From: CBDFKK01 sp965248815
GTDB taxonomy: Bacteria > Pseudomonadota > Alphaproteobacteria > SMXP01
DNA: 64,000 nucleotides
Direction: 5' to 3'
Assembly: GCA_965248815.1 (NCBI GenBank)
Contig: CBDFKK010000008.1
Location: forward strand, 2,108,001 to 2,172,000
The notes below the pieces were generated by a model. That model was given only the letters and a program-made list of their open reading frames with translations, searched no databases and had not been told where the DNA came from. Numbering within the stretch: the first letter of the stretch is position 1; each line of letters begins with the position of its first letter. This document shows positions 53,942-62,398 of this stretch, piece after piece. A program made the position numbers and the translations under genes.

Positions 53942-54937
53942 CTACTCGGCTGCGCCAGTGAGCTGCATGTAGCCGCCCTGCCATGAATTGTCGTGATCGT
54001 CAGCGACTTGAAAGATGGGTGGGCCTGCTTTGATGTGGTATTCGTTGGTCCAAAAGCCTTGGGCGCTGACGACGCGGCCGTCAGCGTCGATCGACACTTT
54101 CAAGAGTAAGTTGTCGAGGCCAGGATCTTCAATTGATCCGCCCCAAATCACGTTGTGGTCGGGGCACGTAATGTTGTCGCGATTATCGACACACTTATAG
54201 TCCGTGAACTCGGCCGTGGTTTGAGCACCGATATTACCGCCCATCTCTGTGTCTCGTGTTATGGGCGCTGTGCCGGGCGCCGCCCAACGTTTTACCAATT
54301 GCCCGTCCGTCGTCTTCGGCGCCTTTGCGCTGGGAAAACAGTTGTCCGGATTGTCGGCGTGACACAGGCGAGAGGGAAACCCCCTCGATCCGATCACATA
54401 GTCAATGCCACCGAACTCGTTCGCTGCGGTTTCGTTGACGGCGGTTGGCGCGAGGGTATGGGTTATGCCCGCCCACGACTCGATGGCGCGCGGTGGCGCG
54501 CCCGCAGGCCCTCCGGCCAATTCGTTCACGTTCACCACGACACTGCGCGCCGTGGGTCCGACCGTCAGTACACCGCTGATCAAATCGTCCGCCGGATCGG
54601 GCGTGTCGCGGTCGTCGATGGTCAAAGTACCGTCAAGCGTCGGTGATATGCGGTCGTCGCCGGGCACGGGCGTATAATCAGGGACGGCGTTAGGGCTGTC
54701 CGGCGCGAAATAGACCGGATTGACCGTGGGGCCAGTCCACGGCAATTCGTTACCGGCGATCGTTTCGTTGATTCGGCCATAAGAGCAATCGGTGAGATAG
54801 AAGAATGTTGAAACGTGTATGCAGGCGTTTTCTTGGGAACCATTGAAAGTTCCGCTGACGGATGTTGTAACCTCGCCGCCACTTGCGGAAAGCGCCTGCA
54901 TGGCCAAAAAGATGGCTGAAAAGACGAGCCTTTTCAT
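53942..54937 (-). CDS. Unrecognised exported cysteine-rich protein, partner of the multicopper oxidase
   Basis: A 331-residue protein with a signal peptide (FSAIFLAMQALSASGG). No family recognised. It has six mature Cys in three close pairs: ACIHVSTFFYLTDC, LCHADNPDNC and KCVDNRDNITC, which suggests disulfides outside the cytoplasm. Beta-strand-like segments and GGSIEDPGLDNLLLKVSIDA with a late QGFWTNEYHIKAGPP hint at a beta-sandwich. It is directly upstream of the oxidase (4-nt gap) with GGGAGGAA before its ATG, so the two are co-expressed and probably work together on one extracytoplasmic substrate. Confidence 0.6.
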   Translation of the reverse strand: MKRLVFSAIFLAMQALSASGGEVTTSVSGTFNGSQENACIHVSTFFYLTDCSYGRINETIAGNELPWTGPTVNPVYFAPDSPNAVPDYTPVPGDDRISPTLDGTLTIDDRDTPDPADDLISGVLTVGPTARSVVVNVNELAGGPAGAPPRAIESWAGITHTLAPTAVNETAANEFGGIDYVIGSRGFPSRLCHADNPDNCFPSAKAPKTTDGQLVKRWAAPGTAPITRDTEMGGNIGAQTTAEFTDYKCVDNRDNITCPDHNVIWGGSIEDPGLDNLLLKVSIDADGRVVSAQGFWTNEYHIKAGPPIFQVADDHDNSWQGGYMQLTGAAE

Positions 54938-54981
54938 TTTCTATTCCTCCCGAACCCTTGACCCGAAGCCTGAGCGCCCGA

Positions 54982-55019
54982 AATATACTGTTGTTATGTA
55001 AACATGACAACAGTATATT
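54982..55019. promoter_or_regulatory. 38-bp palindrome between divergent GntR and oxidase operon
   Basis: Two perfect 13-bp arms, AATATACTGTTGT (54982-54994) and ACAACAGTATATT (55007-55019), flank a near-symmetrical centre in which ATGT and ACAT (54996-54999, 55002-55005) pair around AA. The only mismatch is T54995 versus G55006. It lies 45 nt upstream of the oxidase-operon start (54937) and 53 nt upstream of the GntR start, the position expected for a GntR operator controlling both directions. The assignment to the adjacent GntR is inference. Confidence 0.78.
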
Positions 55020-55071
55020 GGTGTGAAATGCTGATGCTGGAGCCGGGTGCCCGCGCGGCAACGAGGATTTC

Positions 55072-55854
55072 ATGACCGATTCTAATGTCGTAACTCTTGT
55101 CGACGAATCCCTAAAGGCGCCCCGTTATCATCAGGTCTATGCGCTGACTAAAGGCTGGATCTTCGACGGCAGCTATGCGCCCGGGACCAAGTTGCCGCCG
55201 GAAAGCGAACTTTGCAAAATGTTCGGCGTGTCGCGCATTACCACGCGCAAGGCCCTAGACATGTTGGCGGCCGAACGACTGGTCTATCGCATCCAAGGTA
55301 AAGGCACCTATGTCACCAAAGATTTAGCGGCGGCTCCCAATCAAGGGGACATGGATCAGTTAATCCGCAAAACGGCGCGGCTGGCAAAGACGTCGACGGT
55401 CAAATCTATCGAGATCAACGAAGTGGTTGCTGACAAAAAGACGCGCGCCGACCTTGGACTCAGAAACGGCGCCAAAGTTATTCGCATTTCTTTTGTGCGT
55501 TGGGTCAAAGGCGCCCCCATCGGCTACCGCGTATCTTATGTGCCAAGTAACTTGGGCCTTGCGTTTACGGCCGCGGAGATCAAGCGCCATCAATTGGTGA
55601 CAATACTTGAAGACAAGGGCTTGGAGATTTCAGGCGCCGATCAGTTGCAGGGCGCTTGCCTTGCCGATACGGCCAAAGCGTCACTCCTCGGCACGACGAT
55701 CGGCGCACCGCTTGTCCGCATTCGTCTGGTCACACTCGATGCTGCAAGTCGTCCCGTCGAGCGCAGCACGATCTATTACCGCGCTGACCGCTACGAGCAT
55801 CATGTATTTCTAAGCCGCAAGTCGGAAAAGGCCGAACGAGCCGGTATGATTTGA
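55072..55854 (+). CDS. GntR/HutC-family transcriptional regulator with UTRA domain
   Basis: A 260-residue regulator. The N-terminal winged helix is PESELCKMFGVSRITTRKAL followed by RIQGKGTYV. The C-terminal UTRA ligand domain (about 95-250) has VIRISFVRWVKGAPIGYRVS and IYYRADRYEHHVF, placing it in the HutC subfamily that often senses amino-acid or sugar-related ligands. The gene is divergent from the multicopper oxidase operon and shares a 38-bp palindrome. Confidence 0.92.
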   Translation: MTDSNVVTLVDESLKAPRYHQVYALTKGWIFDGSYAPGTKLPPESELCKMFGVSRITTRKALDMLAAERLVYRIQGKGTYVTKDLAAAPNQGDMDQLIRKTARLAKTSTVKSIEINEVVADKKTRADLGLRNGAKVIRISFVRWVKGAPIGYRVSYVPSNLGLAFTAAEIKRHQLVTILEDKGLEISGADQLQGACLADTAKASLLGTTIGAPLVRIRLVTLDAASRPVERSTIYYRADRYEHHVFLSRKSEKAERAGMI

Positions 55855-55868
55855 GCCCGATTGGTGTT

Positions 55869-57812
55869 TCAGTTCGTTGTTGGTGGGTAGACTCCCACTT
55901 CGCTCACAGAAACATGGCGCTTGCTACCGCCCGTAAGACCGTTCAGGCGAACAGATTTCGTATTGACGCCGTCAAAACTCAGGATGTATGTCGCGTAGGG
56001 CGGATGAGCGAAGGGATTATTCTCAAAAGAAGGTTCCGGCGAAACGGCCAAATTCGAGACCGGCACCCACCTGCCATCCTCGGTCAAGAGTTCGGCTGAC
56101 ATAGACATAAACCAGCCGCCATCGTCGGTCATGTCTCCCATTGTTATTTCAATTGAGCCGATATCCTGCGGTTCCGACCATTCGTAACCAAAAAACACGA
56201 GACGGGCGGCACTTCGCCCAACGCTTTGATAGCTCGCGGTGTTCATGGTTTGCGCATCCCGCAGGATTTCGCGATCCGTTTCCTTGTCCGTCTCGGGCGC
56301 CAATATATTTTGCGCCGTTGCCGCAAGGTTTTCTCCCCGTACAACGAAGGCAAAGGTTTGCTTAATCGTCTGTCCTTCGTTTTCAACTTGGAGCGTGACG
56401 TCATAGTTTCCAACTTTTGTGGGACCGCCTAAGAGCGCGCCCGCGTCAAATGAAATGCCGGGAGGAAGGGCGCCTTTTACGATGCTCCATTCAGGATCGC
56501 TTCCGCCGCTGTGGTATGACACGTCGACAAGCTCGCCAGCGGTGAAGTGTCGTGTGGGTTCCGCGGCGAGCTCGAACGGCGAAGTGAAAGTCGCGTTTGG
56601 ATTAACTTCGTATACGGTCTCTCCGTCGTCCTCTCGCTTGCTACCTCCATTTTTCAATATAATTTGTTCGGCAATGGCGACGCTGCGGGCCGCTAAGCGT
56701 TTGATGCTTTCATTCGGTAAATCGAACCGCGAGCGGTTGATGTAGCGGTCGTTAAACGGCTCGCGCCAGTCTTCGAGTGGCATCAACAAATCTTTGGGCA
56801 GACCCGACCGGCCCTTGATCACCCCAAGCAAGCCGATCATGGAGGCTGCTTGATTGTCGGCGTCAAATCCGAGGACGCAAGCTAAATCGAGCGTTTTCTG
56901 AACGTCGCCGTTGCCGTAGAGCAAAGCGAGGATCGCCGCCGCGCCGTTGAGATTAGCGTTCCAAATCGTTTTGTGTTCCGCATTATGATAGTAGGCATCC
57001 GCCATTTCCCGACGCGCTTTTGTCCAATCGTTCGGATACTTTGTATGCAGGCGTTTCATGTGTGCGACCGTTTGGGCAAATCTTGAGCCTTCCGGCAAAG
57101 CCGCAGTTGCGATGTCAATAACTTTGCCAATGTCGTTCTCGAAAAACGCGGCGGAATACATCGCGCCATAATGAATGGTCGGTTCGATCGCCCAGTCGTC
57201 ATTTGTGATGCGGGCGGCCCATGCCGATTTGGCGGCGGCGTAGTCGACCATGCCCGGCGCGGTCAGCGCCCAAATCTCATTAATGAGTTGGCCGTCGATT
57301 TGGAACCAATGAACGTTGTTGGTTTTTGCCCCAGTCGCGGGCGGCGAATAGCCTTGCACCATGAGTCCCAGCGCCGCTCGGTTTGCTAGCCACACCCAAT
57401 CACGAATGTGATAGGTCCAGGCAGCGCGCAAATCAGCGTAGCTTGGTTCGACGCCGCGCTCTTCCATCACGTTTAGATAAATGTATTCAATGTCGGTGTC
57501 GTCGTCGGAAAATGCCCCGCCCATTGCATTCATCACGCCCGTCATTAGGCCGGTGCCGAAATGAAAGGGGTAGAAGGGGACTTCACGATAATCGTAGCCG
57601 TAGGGAAAATCGCTAGGGCCCGGCTCGTCGATATAGATATTCTCGTGAGGCAGCCCGTACATGTTGCCGATCATCTGACCGAGCCAAGCGCCGTATATTT
57701 TGTCTTAGAGAGTATCGACTGAAATGTCGGTGGCATTTTCGTCGTCGGCGCGCGCGGATCCCGCGATGCAAATCTCAAAACAAAGTAGTACCGCGATAAT
57801 GAAACGGACCAT
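55869..57812 (-). pseudogene. ADP-ribosylglycohydrolase-family protein with an in-frame stop
   Basis: The intact frame would start at ATG 57812 with a Sec signal (MVRFIIAVLLCFEICIAGSA). It is interrupted by a TAA at 57705-57707 (codon 36), directly before DKIYGAWLGQMIGNMYGLPH, which is the usual N-terminus of ADP-ribosylglycohydrolase domains; later it carries GGAFSDDDTDIEY. The frame then runs without another stop for 601 residues. After the catalytic domain come an Ig-like segment (GSDPEWSIVKGALPPGISFD) and a discoidin-like C-terminus. Normal translation would lack the signal peptide. It is co-oriented with the oxidase operon but separated by the GntR gene. Confidence 0.8.
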
Positions 57813-57879
57813 TGATCTCTTTCTTTTTGTCGGGTGTACCTAGAGCTATATTGACTTAACTTCAACGACGCGAGCAATG

Positions 57880-57993
57880 CTAGGTTTTTGGCCGCCCGCG
57901 TTTGATCGCGGAGCAGAACGCGAATGCCAGCTCGCCCGCGCAGCCCGCCATTAGAACAGCCGCAAGAAAGAGGACGCTAACACTTGTAAACAT
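57880..57993 (-). CDS. Possible 37-residue small lipoprotein-like peptide
   Basis: ATG at 57993 to TAG at 57880. The sequence MFTSVSVLFLAAVLMAGC has the look of a signal peptide with a lipobox (LMAGC, Cys18), followed by a short basic tail (IKRGRPKT). The ribosome site is weak. I give it because the lipobox pattern is quite specific, but chance occurrence is possible. Confidence 0.3.
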   Translation of the reverse strand: MFTSVSVLFLAAVLMAGCAGELAFAFCSAIKRGRPKT

Positions 57994-58048
57994 TGTGATT
58001 TTGGATTTCCATCACTCTAATTGAGAGATCAAATTTATCGGTAGCGCA

Positions 58049-58849
58049 ATGGAAGAGACAGCTACAGGGCAAGTGTCAAAGAGTGCTGCGGACTTTTACG
58101 AAGAGTATTTTGTTCCGGCGCTTTTTGTCGCCCGGACGGAGAAAGTCTTAGACGCCGCCGATTTGCAGCCTGGCCAGTCCGTTTTAGATGTCGGCTGCGG
58201 AACGGGCGTTCTCGCCCGCGACGCACTCACGCGCGCAGGCCCCAGCGGCTCTGTGACCGGCGTCGATCTCAATGAAGGCATGATCGCGACGGCGAGGCGA
58301 GCGGCCCCAGACATCAACTGGACCGAAGCCCCCGCCGAAACTTTGCCCTTCGAGGACGCAAGTTTTGACGCCGTCATCAGTCAATTTGCTTTGATGTTTT
58401 TTGCCGACAAGGAGGCGGCGTTAAAAGAGATGTAACGTGTGCTCAAGCCCGGCGGCCGGCTCGCCGTTGCGGTTTGGGATTCATTGGAAAACACGCCGGG
58501 CTACCTCGCCATGACAAGGCTGTTGGCGCGCCTCTTCGGCGACAAGATCGCCAACGAACTACACACACCCTATATGTTCGGCGACGTCGCGAAGCTTCGC
58601 TCTCTCTTTGAGCACGCCGGTATTGAAGATGTGAAAATCGAGACCAAGAACGGCACGGCCCGCTTTCCGTCTCTCAAGGAGTGGATCGACATGGACGTTA
58701 AGGGCTGGACCCTTGGCGACATGATCGATGACGATCAATACAAGCTTCTCGTGGAAGAAGCGGAAGGGGAGTTGCAGCACTTTGTGAAACCCGACGGCAG
58801 CGTCGCGTTCTCATCTCCGGCGCACGTCGTCAGCGCCTCGCGACTTTAG
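58049..58849 (+). pseudogene. Class I SAM-dependent methyltransferase with an in-frame stop
   Basis: The frame 58049-58849 (266 codons) encodes a UbiE/class I methyltransferase: SVLDVGCGTGVLARDAL (motif I), GVDLNEGMIATAR (motif II), FDAVISQFALMFFAD, and after the interruption RVLKPGGRLAVAVWDSL. A TAA at 58433-58435 lies within the conserved EM-x-RVLKPGG motif, in the same frame on both sides, where Tyr, Trp or another residue is normal. A single base change in the codon would restore it. Either the gene is inactive, or it is a sequencing error. Confidence 0.82.
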
Positions 58850-59039
58850 TTTAGGCGGGGCTCTTCTTGCTTCCTCTTAGCGAAGCAAAATGGCCAAAGA
58901 GCCCAGATGAGCTTTAGAAATATTCAAGGGAGATGACTAAGTTGGCAGGCCACCAGCCTCTTTACGAAACAAAATACAGTATCTCGTCTGCGCCCTTTGA
59001 AATATGCTGGATGAACGTTCACCCCCACGGGAGGCAAAG

Positions 59040-59777
59040 ATGACAATTCCATTGATTCATAGCCGAAGGTTGTTCTTGCAAACAACGGTATTTGCCGCCG
59101 CCGCTTTTAGTTCGCCCGGGCTTTTTGCCGAAGAACTCGTTCGTACAACGAGCACAAGTGAAGGGCCATTGTATCCGGATGAGATGCCACTAGACACCGA
59201 CAATGATCTACTGATCATCAACGACTCAATTACGCCGGCGGTAGGAGAGATCACCCATCTAACTGGTCGGATACTAAACGCCAACGGCCAACCGCTCCGC
59301 AATGCATTCGTTGAAATCTGGCAGTGTGACGCTAGAGGTATCTACCATCATTCCAGGCATGTTGACTCGGACGGCGCAAACGCTCAAAGGACCTTCCAAG
59401 GATATGGCAGATTCTTGACAGACTCGACGGGAAGTTATTATTTCCGCACGATCAAACCGGTTCCCTATACATTCAGAGGGGCTCGCCGCACGCCTCATAT
59501 CCACATTGCTGTCAGCACGAATGGCGTTCGCATCTTCACCAGCCAGATCTTTGTCAATGGCCATCCGATGAACGAGAGCGACGGCCTAGTTCAGGCAATA
59601 GATCCCAAAGATCGCAAATCAATCCTTATTGACTTTAAGCCAGTCAGTGATTCAAAGCTGGGCGAGTTAGTAGCTGATTTCGACATCGTGTTGGGTGCAA
59701 CCGTTCAGGAATCTGATAACGGAACTCTCATGGGTGGAATAGGCAAGCCGACATGGGATGCAACTTCTTTTCGTTGA
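59040..59777 (+). CDS. Intradiol ring-cleavage dioxygenase family protein with Tat-type signal
   Basis: About 245 residues. The ATG at 59040 is preceded by GGAGG. The N-terminus has a twin-arginine motif (SRRLFLQTTVFAAAAF). The dioxygenase fold shows TSEGPLYPDEMP, LRNAFVEIWQCDARGIYHH, VPYTFRGARRTPHIHIAV, with the iron-ligand Tyr/Tyr/His/His expected in these motifs. Intradiol enzymes cleave catechols between hydroxyls; Tat export fits a folded metalloprotein acting in the periplasm. An upstream ATG at 59004 is not preferred. Confidence 0.85.
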   Translation: MTIPLIHSRRLFLQTTVFAAAAFSSPGLFAEELVRTTSTSEGPLYPDEMPLDTDNDLLIINDSITPAVGEITHLTGRILNANGQPLRNAFVEIWQCDARGIYHHSRHVDSDGANAQRTFQGYGRFLTDSTGSYYFRTIKPVPYTFRGARRTPHIHIAVSTNGVRIFTSQIFVNGHPMNESDGLVQAIDPKDRKSILIDFKPVSDSKLGELVADFDIVLGATVQESDNGTLMGGIGKPTWDATSFR

Positions 59778-60044
59778 AACAAATAGCTCAAAGCAAATGG
59801 CCGCTTACGAGGCAGAAGAAGGCGTAAACCTGTGTTGCGTCGATCGGTTGAATCCGCAGCCAACAGCGGACATTGTGGCACTGGAAATATAGTACCAAGA
59901 GCGCCCCCATTTGCAGCAGCTCGCCTCAAGATAAAATCAAAAACAGACTAACTTTTTGACTGGACTAAACCTGGGGGCGGGTCAAGTATTTCTGCGAAAT
60001 TCGTATTGCAATCGAATATTGGGCACTGACGAAGACACCTTACT

Positions 60045-60350
60045 ATGAATATAGATGCAATTACTCCGCAGGAAATGCGCTTTAACCCACCAAATTTTGA
60101 CGCATTACAAGTTGCAGATGGAATAGCAGATGAGTACGGCCTAATTGGTGAGTGGACGCAACTTGAAGGGGAACGCGATCAGAATTTTCGACTGAGTATA
60201 GATGATGGCCGAAAGTTTGTTGTGAAAATCGCCGGTCCTGACGAAGACACTGATGTTGTCGACTTTCAAGCACAGGCGTTGCTTTATTTTAAAGAAAACT
60301 TTCCTCAAATACCTGTACCCCGCATCTTCCGCACCAAATCTGGTCACTAA
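60045..60350 (+). pseudogene. 5' part of a phosphotransferase (APH/HYKK-like kinase) split by IS copy 2
   Basis: 101 codons (MNIDAITPQEMRFNPP; LEGERDQNFRLSIDDGRKFV) give the N-lobe of an aminoglycoside phosphotransferase-fold kinase with an ATP-site Lys in FVVKIAGPD. The frame meets a stop at the IS junction. Removing 60350-61635 and one copy of the CTA duplication joins codons GGT CAC TAC CTC, and yields a continuous 351-residue kinase with 61636-62389. The gene is thus recently disrupted. Confidence 0.9.
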
Positions 60351-60410
60351 GAGGTGGTTCGGTTTGTTTGAACAACTTTCGGACTGCGGATAAGTGGATT
60401 TCAGCCCCTG

Positions 60411-61241
60411 TTATGCCGCGACCGGGATTGGTTGCAGCACGTTGAAGTAAGCCTGATCGGGTGTCTGGCGGTCAAGCGATGAATGCGGTCTCTTGGTGTT
60501 GTAAAAGACCAAATATTTGCCGAGGGCGGCTCGGGCTTGTGGAACATTGCCATAGGCATGCAGATAGACCTCCTCGTATTTGACCGTGCGCCACAGCCGT
60601 TCAACAAAGACATTGTCCCGCCACGCTCCCTTGCCATCCATGCTGATGGCGATTTCAGCATCCTTCAGGATTTGTGTGAAAGCGATGGAGGTAAACTGCG
60701 AGCCCTGATCGGTGTTGAAGATGTCCGGCTTACCGTAACGGGCCAGTGCTTCTTCAACGGCTTCAATGCAAAAGTCTGCTTCCAGTGTGATAGAGAGCCG
60801 CCAGGACAGGACACGCCGGCTGAACCAGTCAACCACTGCGGCCAGATAAACAAAGCCCCGTGCCATTGGAATGTAGGTGATATCCATCGCCCAGACCTGA
60901 TTGGGTTGGGTGACCGGCAGCTTACGCAACAGATAGGGATAGATTTTGTGGCCCGGTGCAGGCTTGGACGTGTTCGGGCGGCGATAAATAGCCTCAAGCC
61001 CCATACGCTTCATCAGTGTTGTGACGTGCAGGCGGCCAACCTTGTATCCTTCACCAAGCAATAGTCCCTGCAGCATCCTGCTGCCTGCAAAGGGATAGTC
61101 GAGATGCAATTCATCAATCCGGCGCATCAGTGCCAGATCACCGACCGATACGGGACGGGGCTGATAATAGACGCTGCCCCGGCTGATCTTGAGCGCCTTG
61201 GCCTGACGGCTGAGCGAGAGTTTATGTTTGCGGTCGATCAT
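60411..61241 (-). CDS. IS3-family transposase OrfB (DDE integrase), copy 2
   Basis: A 276-residue catalytic subunit, the same protein as at 41891-42721 with all DDE motifs intact, so it is likely functional. Its start overlaps the orfA stop (ATGA at 61238-61241). Confidence 0.95.
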   Translation of the reverse strand: MIDRKHKLSLSRQAKALKISRGSVYYQPRPVSVGDLALMRRIDELHLDYPFAGSRMLQGLLLGEGYKVGRLHVTTLMKRMGLEAIYRRPNTSKPAPGHKIYPYLLRKLPVTQPNQVWAMDITYIPMARGFVYLAAVVDWFSRRVLSWRLSITLEADFCIEAVEEALARYGKPDIFNTDQGSQFTSIAFTQILKDAEIAISMDGKGAWRDNVFVERLWRTVKYEEVYLHAYGNVPQARAALGKYLVFYNTKRPHSSLDRQTPDQAYFNVLQPIPVAA

Positions 61242-61549
61242 TTTCTTGCGCTCGGCAATCCCGCCTTGGTGAGCGCATCGCCTAAAAAATCATTCTCAAG
61301 CGTCAGCTCCCCAATCTTGGCATGGAGCCTCTTCACATCAACACGGGGTGCAGGCAGCGGTGATTTACCCTCCCGCCCAAAAACACCCGCTGCACCCTCA
61401 AGGAGCTGATCTTTCCATTGCTTGATCTGGTTAGGATGAACATCAAACTGCTGAGCGAGTTCTCCCAATGTCTGCTCACCGCGAACGGCCGCAAGGGCCA
61501 CCTTCGACTTGAACGCAGGTGTATGATTGCGACGTGGTCGTCTTGCCAT
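61238..61549 (-). CDS. IS3-family transposase OrfA (HTH), copy 2
   Basis: A 103-residue DNA-binding subunit, identical to the one at 42718-43029. ATG 61549 with AGGAG upstream. Confidence 0.93.
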   Translation of the reverse strand: MARRPRRNHTPAFKSKVALAAVRGEQTLGELAQQFDVHPNQIKQWKDQLLEGAAGVFGREGKSPLPAPRVDVKRLHAKIGELTLENDFLGDALTKAGLPSARK

Positions 61550-61635
61550 AGTGGATCTCCTGTTGCCGGCGATCATGCCGCCTACAGGCCAAAATTCCAC
61601 TTATCTCAACTGTGCAGATTTCCCGAGCCACCTCT

Positions 61636-62389
61636 CTACCTCAGTGAAATAGTTGATGGAGGAGGCAAAGAGCATACCCTTCGAGTAGTTACCTATCTTG
61701 ACGGTATTCCTTACGGTGAAGGGGCATTTCCTGACGCGGACAATTTACAAAAAATCGGTGCCTTTCAGGGAGAAGTCGTAAACGCGCTTAAGGGCTTTGA
61801 ACATAAAGCATCAAGGAAATTTATGCCTTGGAATTTGTCAAACGGTATTGCGGTGTCCAAGGATTTGTGGGCAGGTGCCGCTGATGACGTTAAAACTCTC
61901 GCGGCACCCTTGCTAGACAGATTACGCCATGAGGTCTTGCCGACACTGAATGCGGGGCCGTCTCAAATAATTCACAATGATGCGCATCCAGATAATCTAT
62001 TGCGGTCAGATGCCATTTCTCCGGATGTGATCGGCCTGATTGACTTTGGAGACATGGTCTATGCGCCAGTCATTAATGACCTGGCCGTAATGGCTACAAC
62101 TTTTCATCGCTTAGATAGAGAAGACCTCGATACAGTGAAAAATCTGTTGATTGGATTTCATCACGCGCACCCTTTATCGGATGCAGAAGTTTCCGTGTTA
62201 TGGGATGCCATGATACTGCGCCTATTGATCACTATATTGCTGAGCGACATAAAGCTGAAATTGAATACAGATCAAGATCCTGATGTCATTGAAGAGAGAA
62301 GGGCCGGACATGCCAAACTTCAGGTTATCTGTAGTCTGGATCACAAGTCTGTAGTCGATCGATTGCGGGCCGCTTGCGGATTTAGCTAG
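61636..62389 (+). pseudogene. 3' part of the IS-split phosphotransferase (APH/HYKK-like kinase)
   Basis: The C-lobe of the kinase: the catalytic loop IIHNDAHPDNLL (HxDxxxxN) and the metal motif GLIDFGDMVYAPVINDLAV are intact. With the 5' part at 60045-60349 it forms 351 residues. The protein looks like the choline/hydroxylysine-kinase type that accompanies class III aminotransferase-fold phospho-lyases; the next gene, 9 nt downstream, is such an aminotransferase. The IS insertion may also be polar on the downstream genes. Confidence 0.88.
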
Positions 62390-62398
62390 GGTGTCGTC

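Larger units (their letters stand above)
60350..61635 (-). mobile_element. IS3-family insertion sequence, copy 2
   Basis: A 1,286-bp element, same orientation, length and ends as copy 1 at 41830-43115. It is flanked by a 3-bp direct duplication CTA (60347-60349 and 61636-61638), which shows a simple transposition event into the kinase gene. Apparent full identity to copy 1 suggests a recent event. Confidence 0.95.

Noticed and set aside
57705..58435. Reassignment of TAA to a sense codon
   Set aside because: Many intact genes here end with TAA (for example gpsA, acs, the lipoprotein at 19918-19920), so a recoded TAA is not tenable.
41830..61635. Composite transposon made by the two IS copies
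   Set aside because: The copies are 17 kb apart, copy 1 has no duplication, and copy 2 has its own 3-bp duplication, so each end moved independently.
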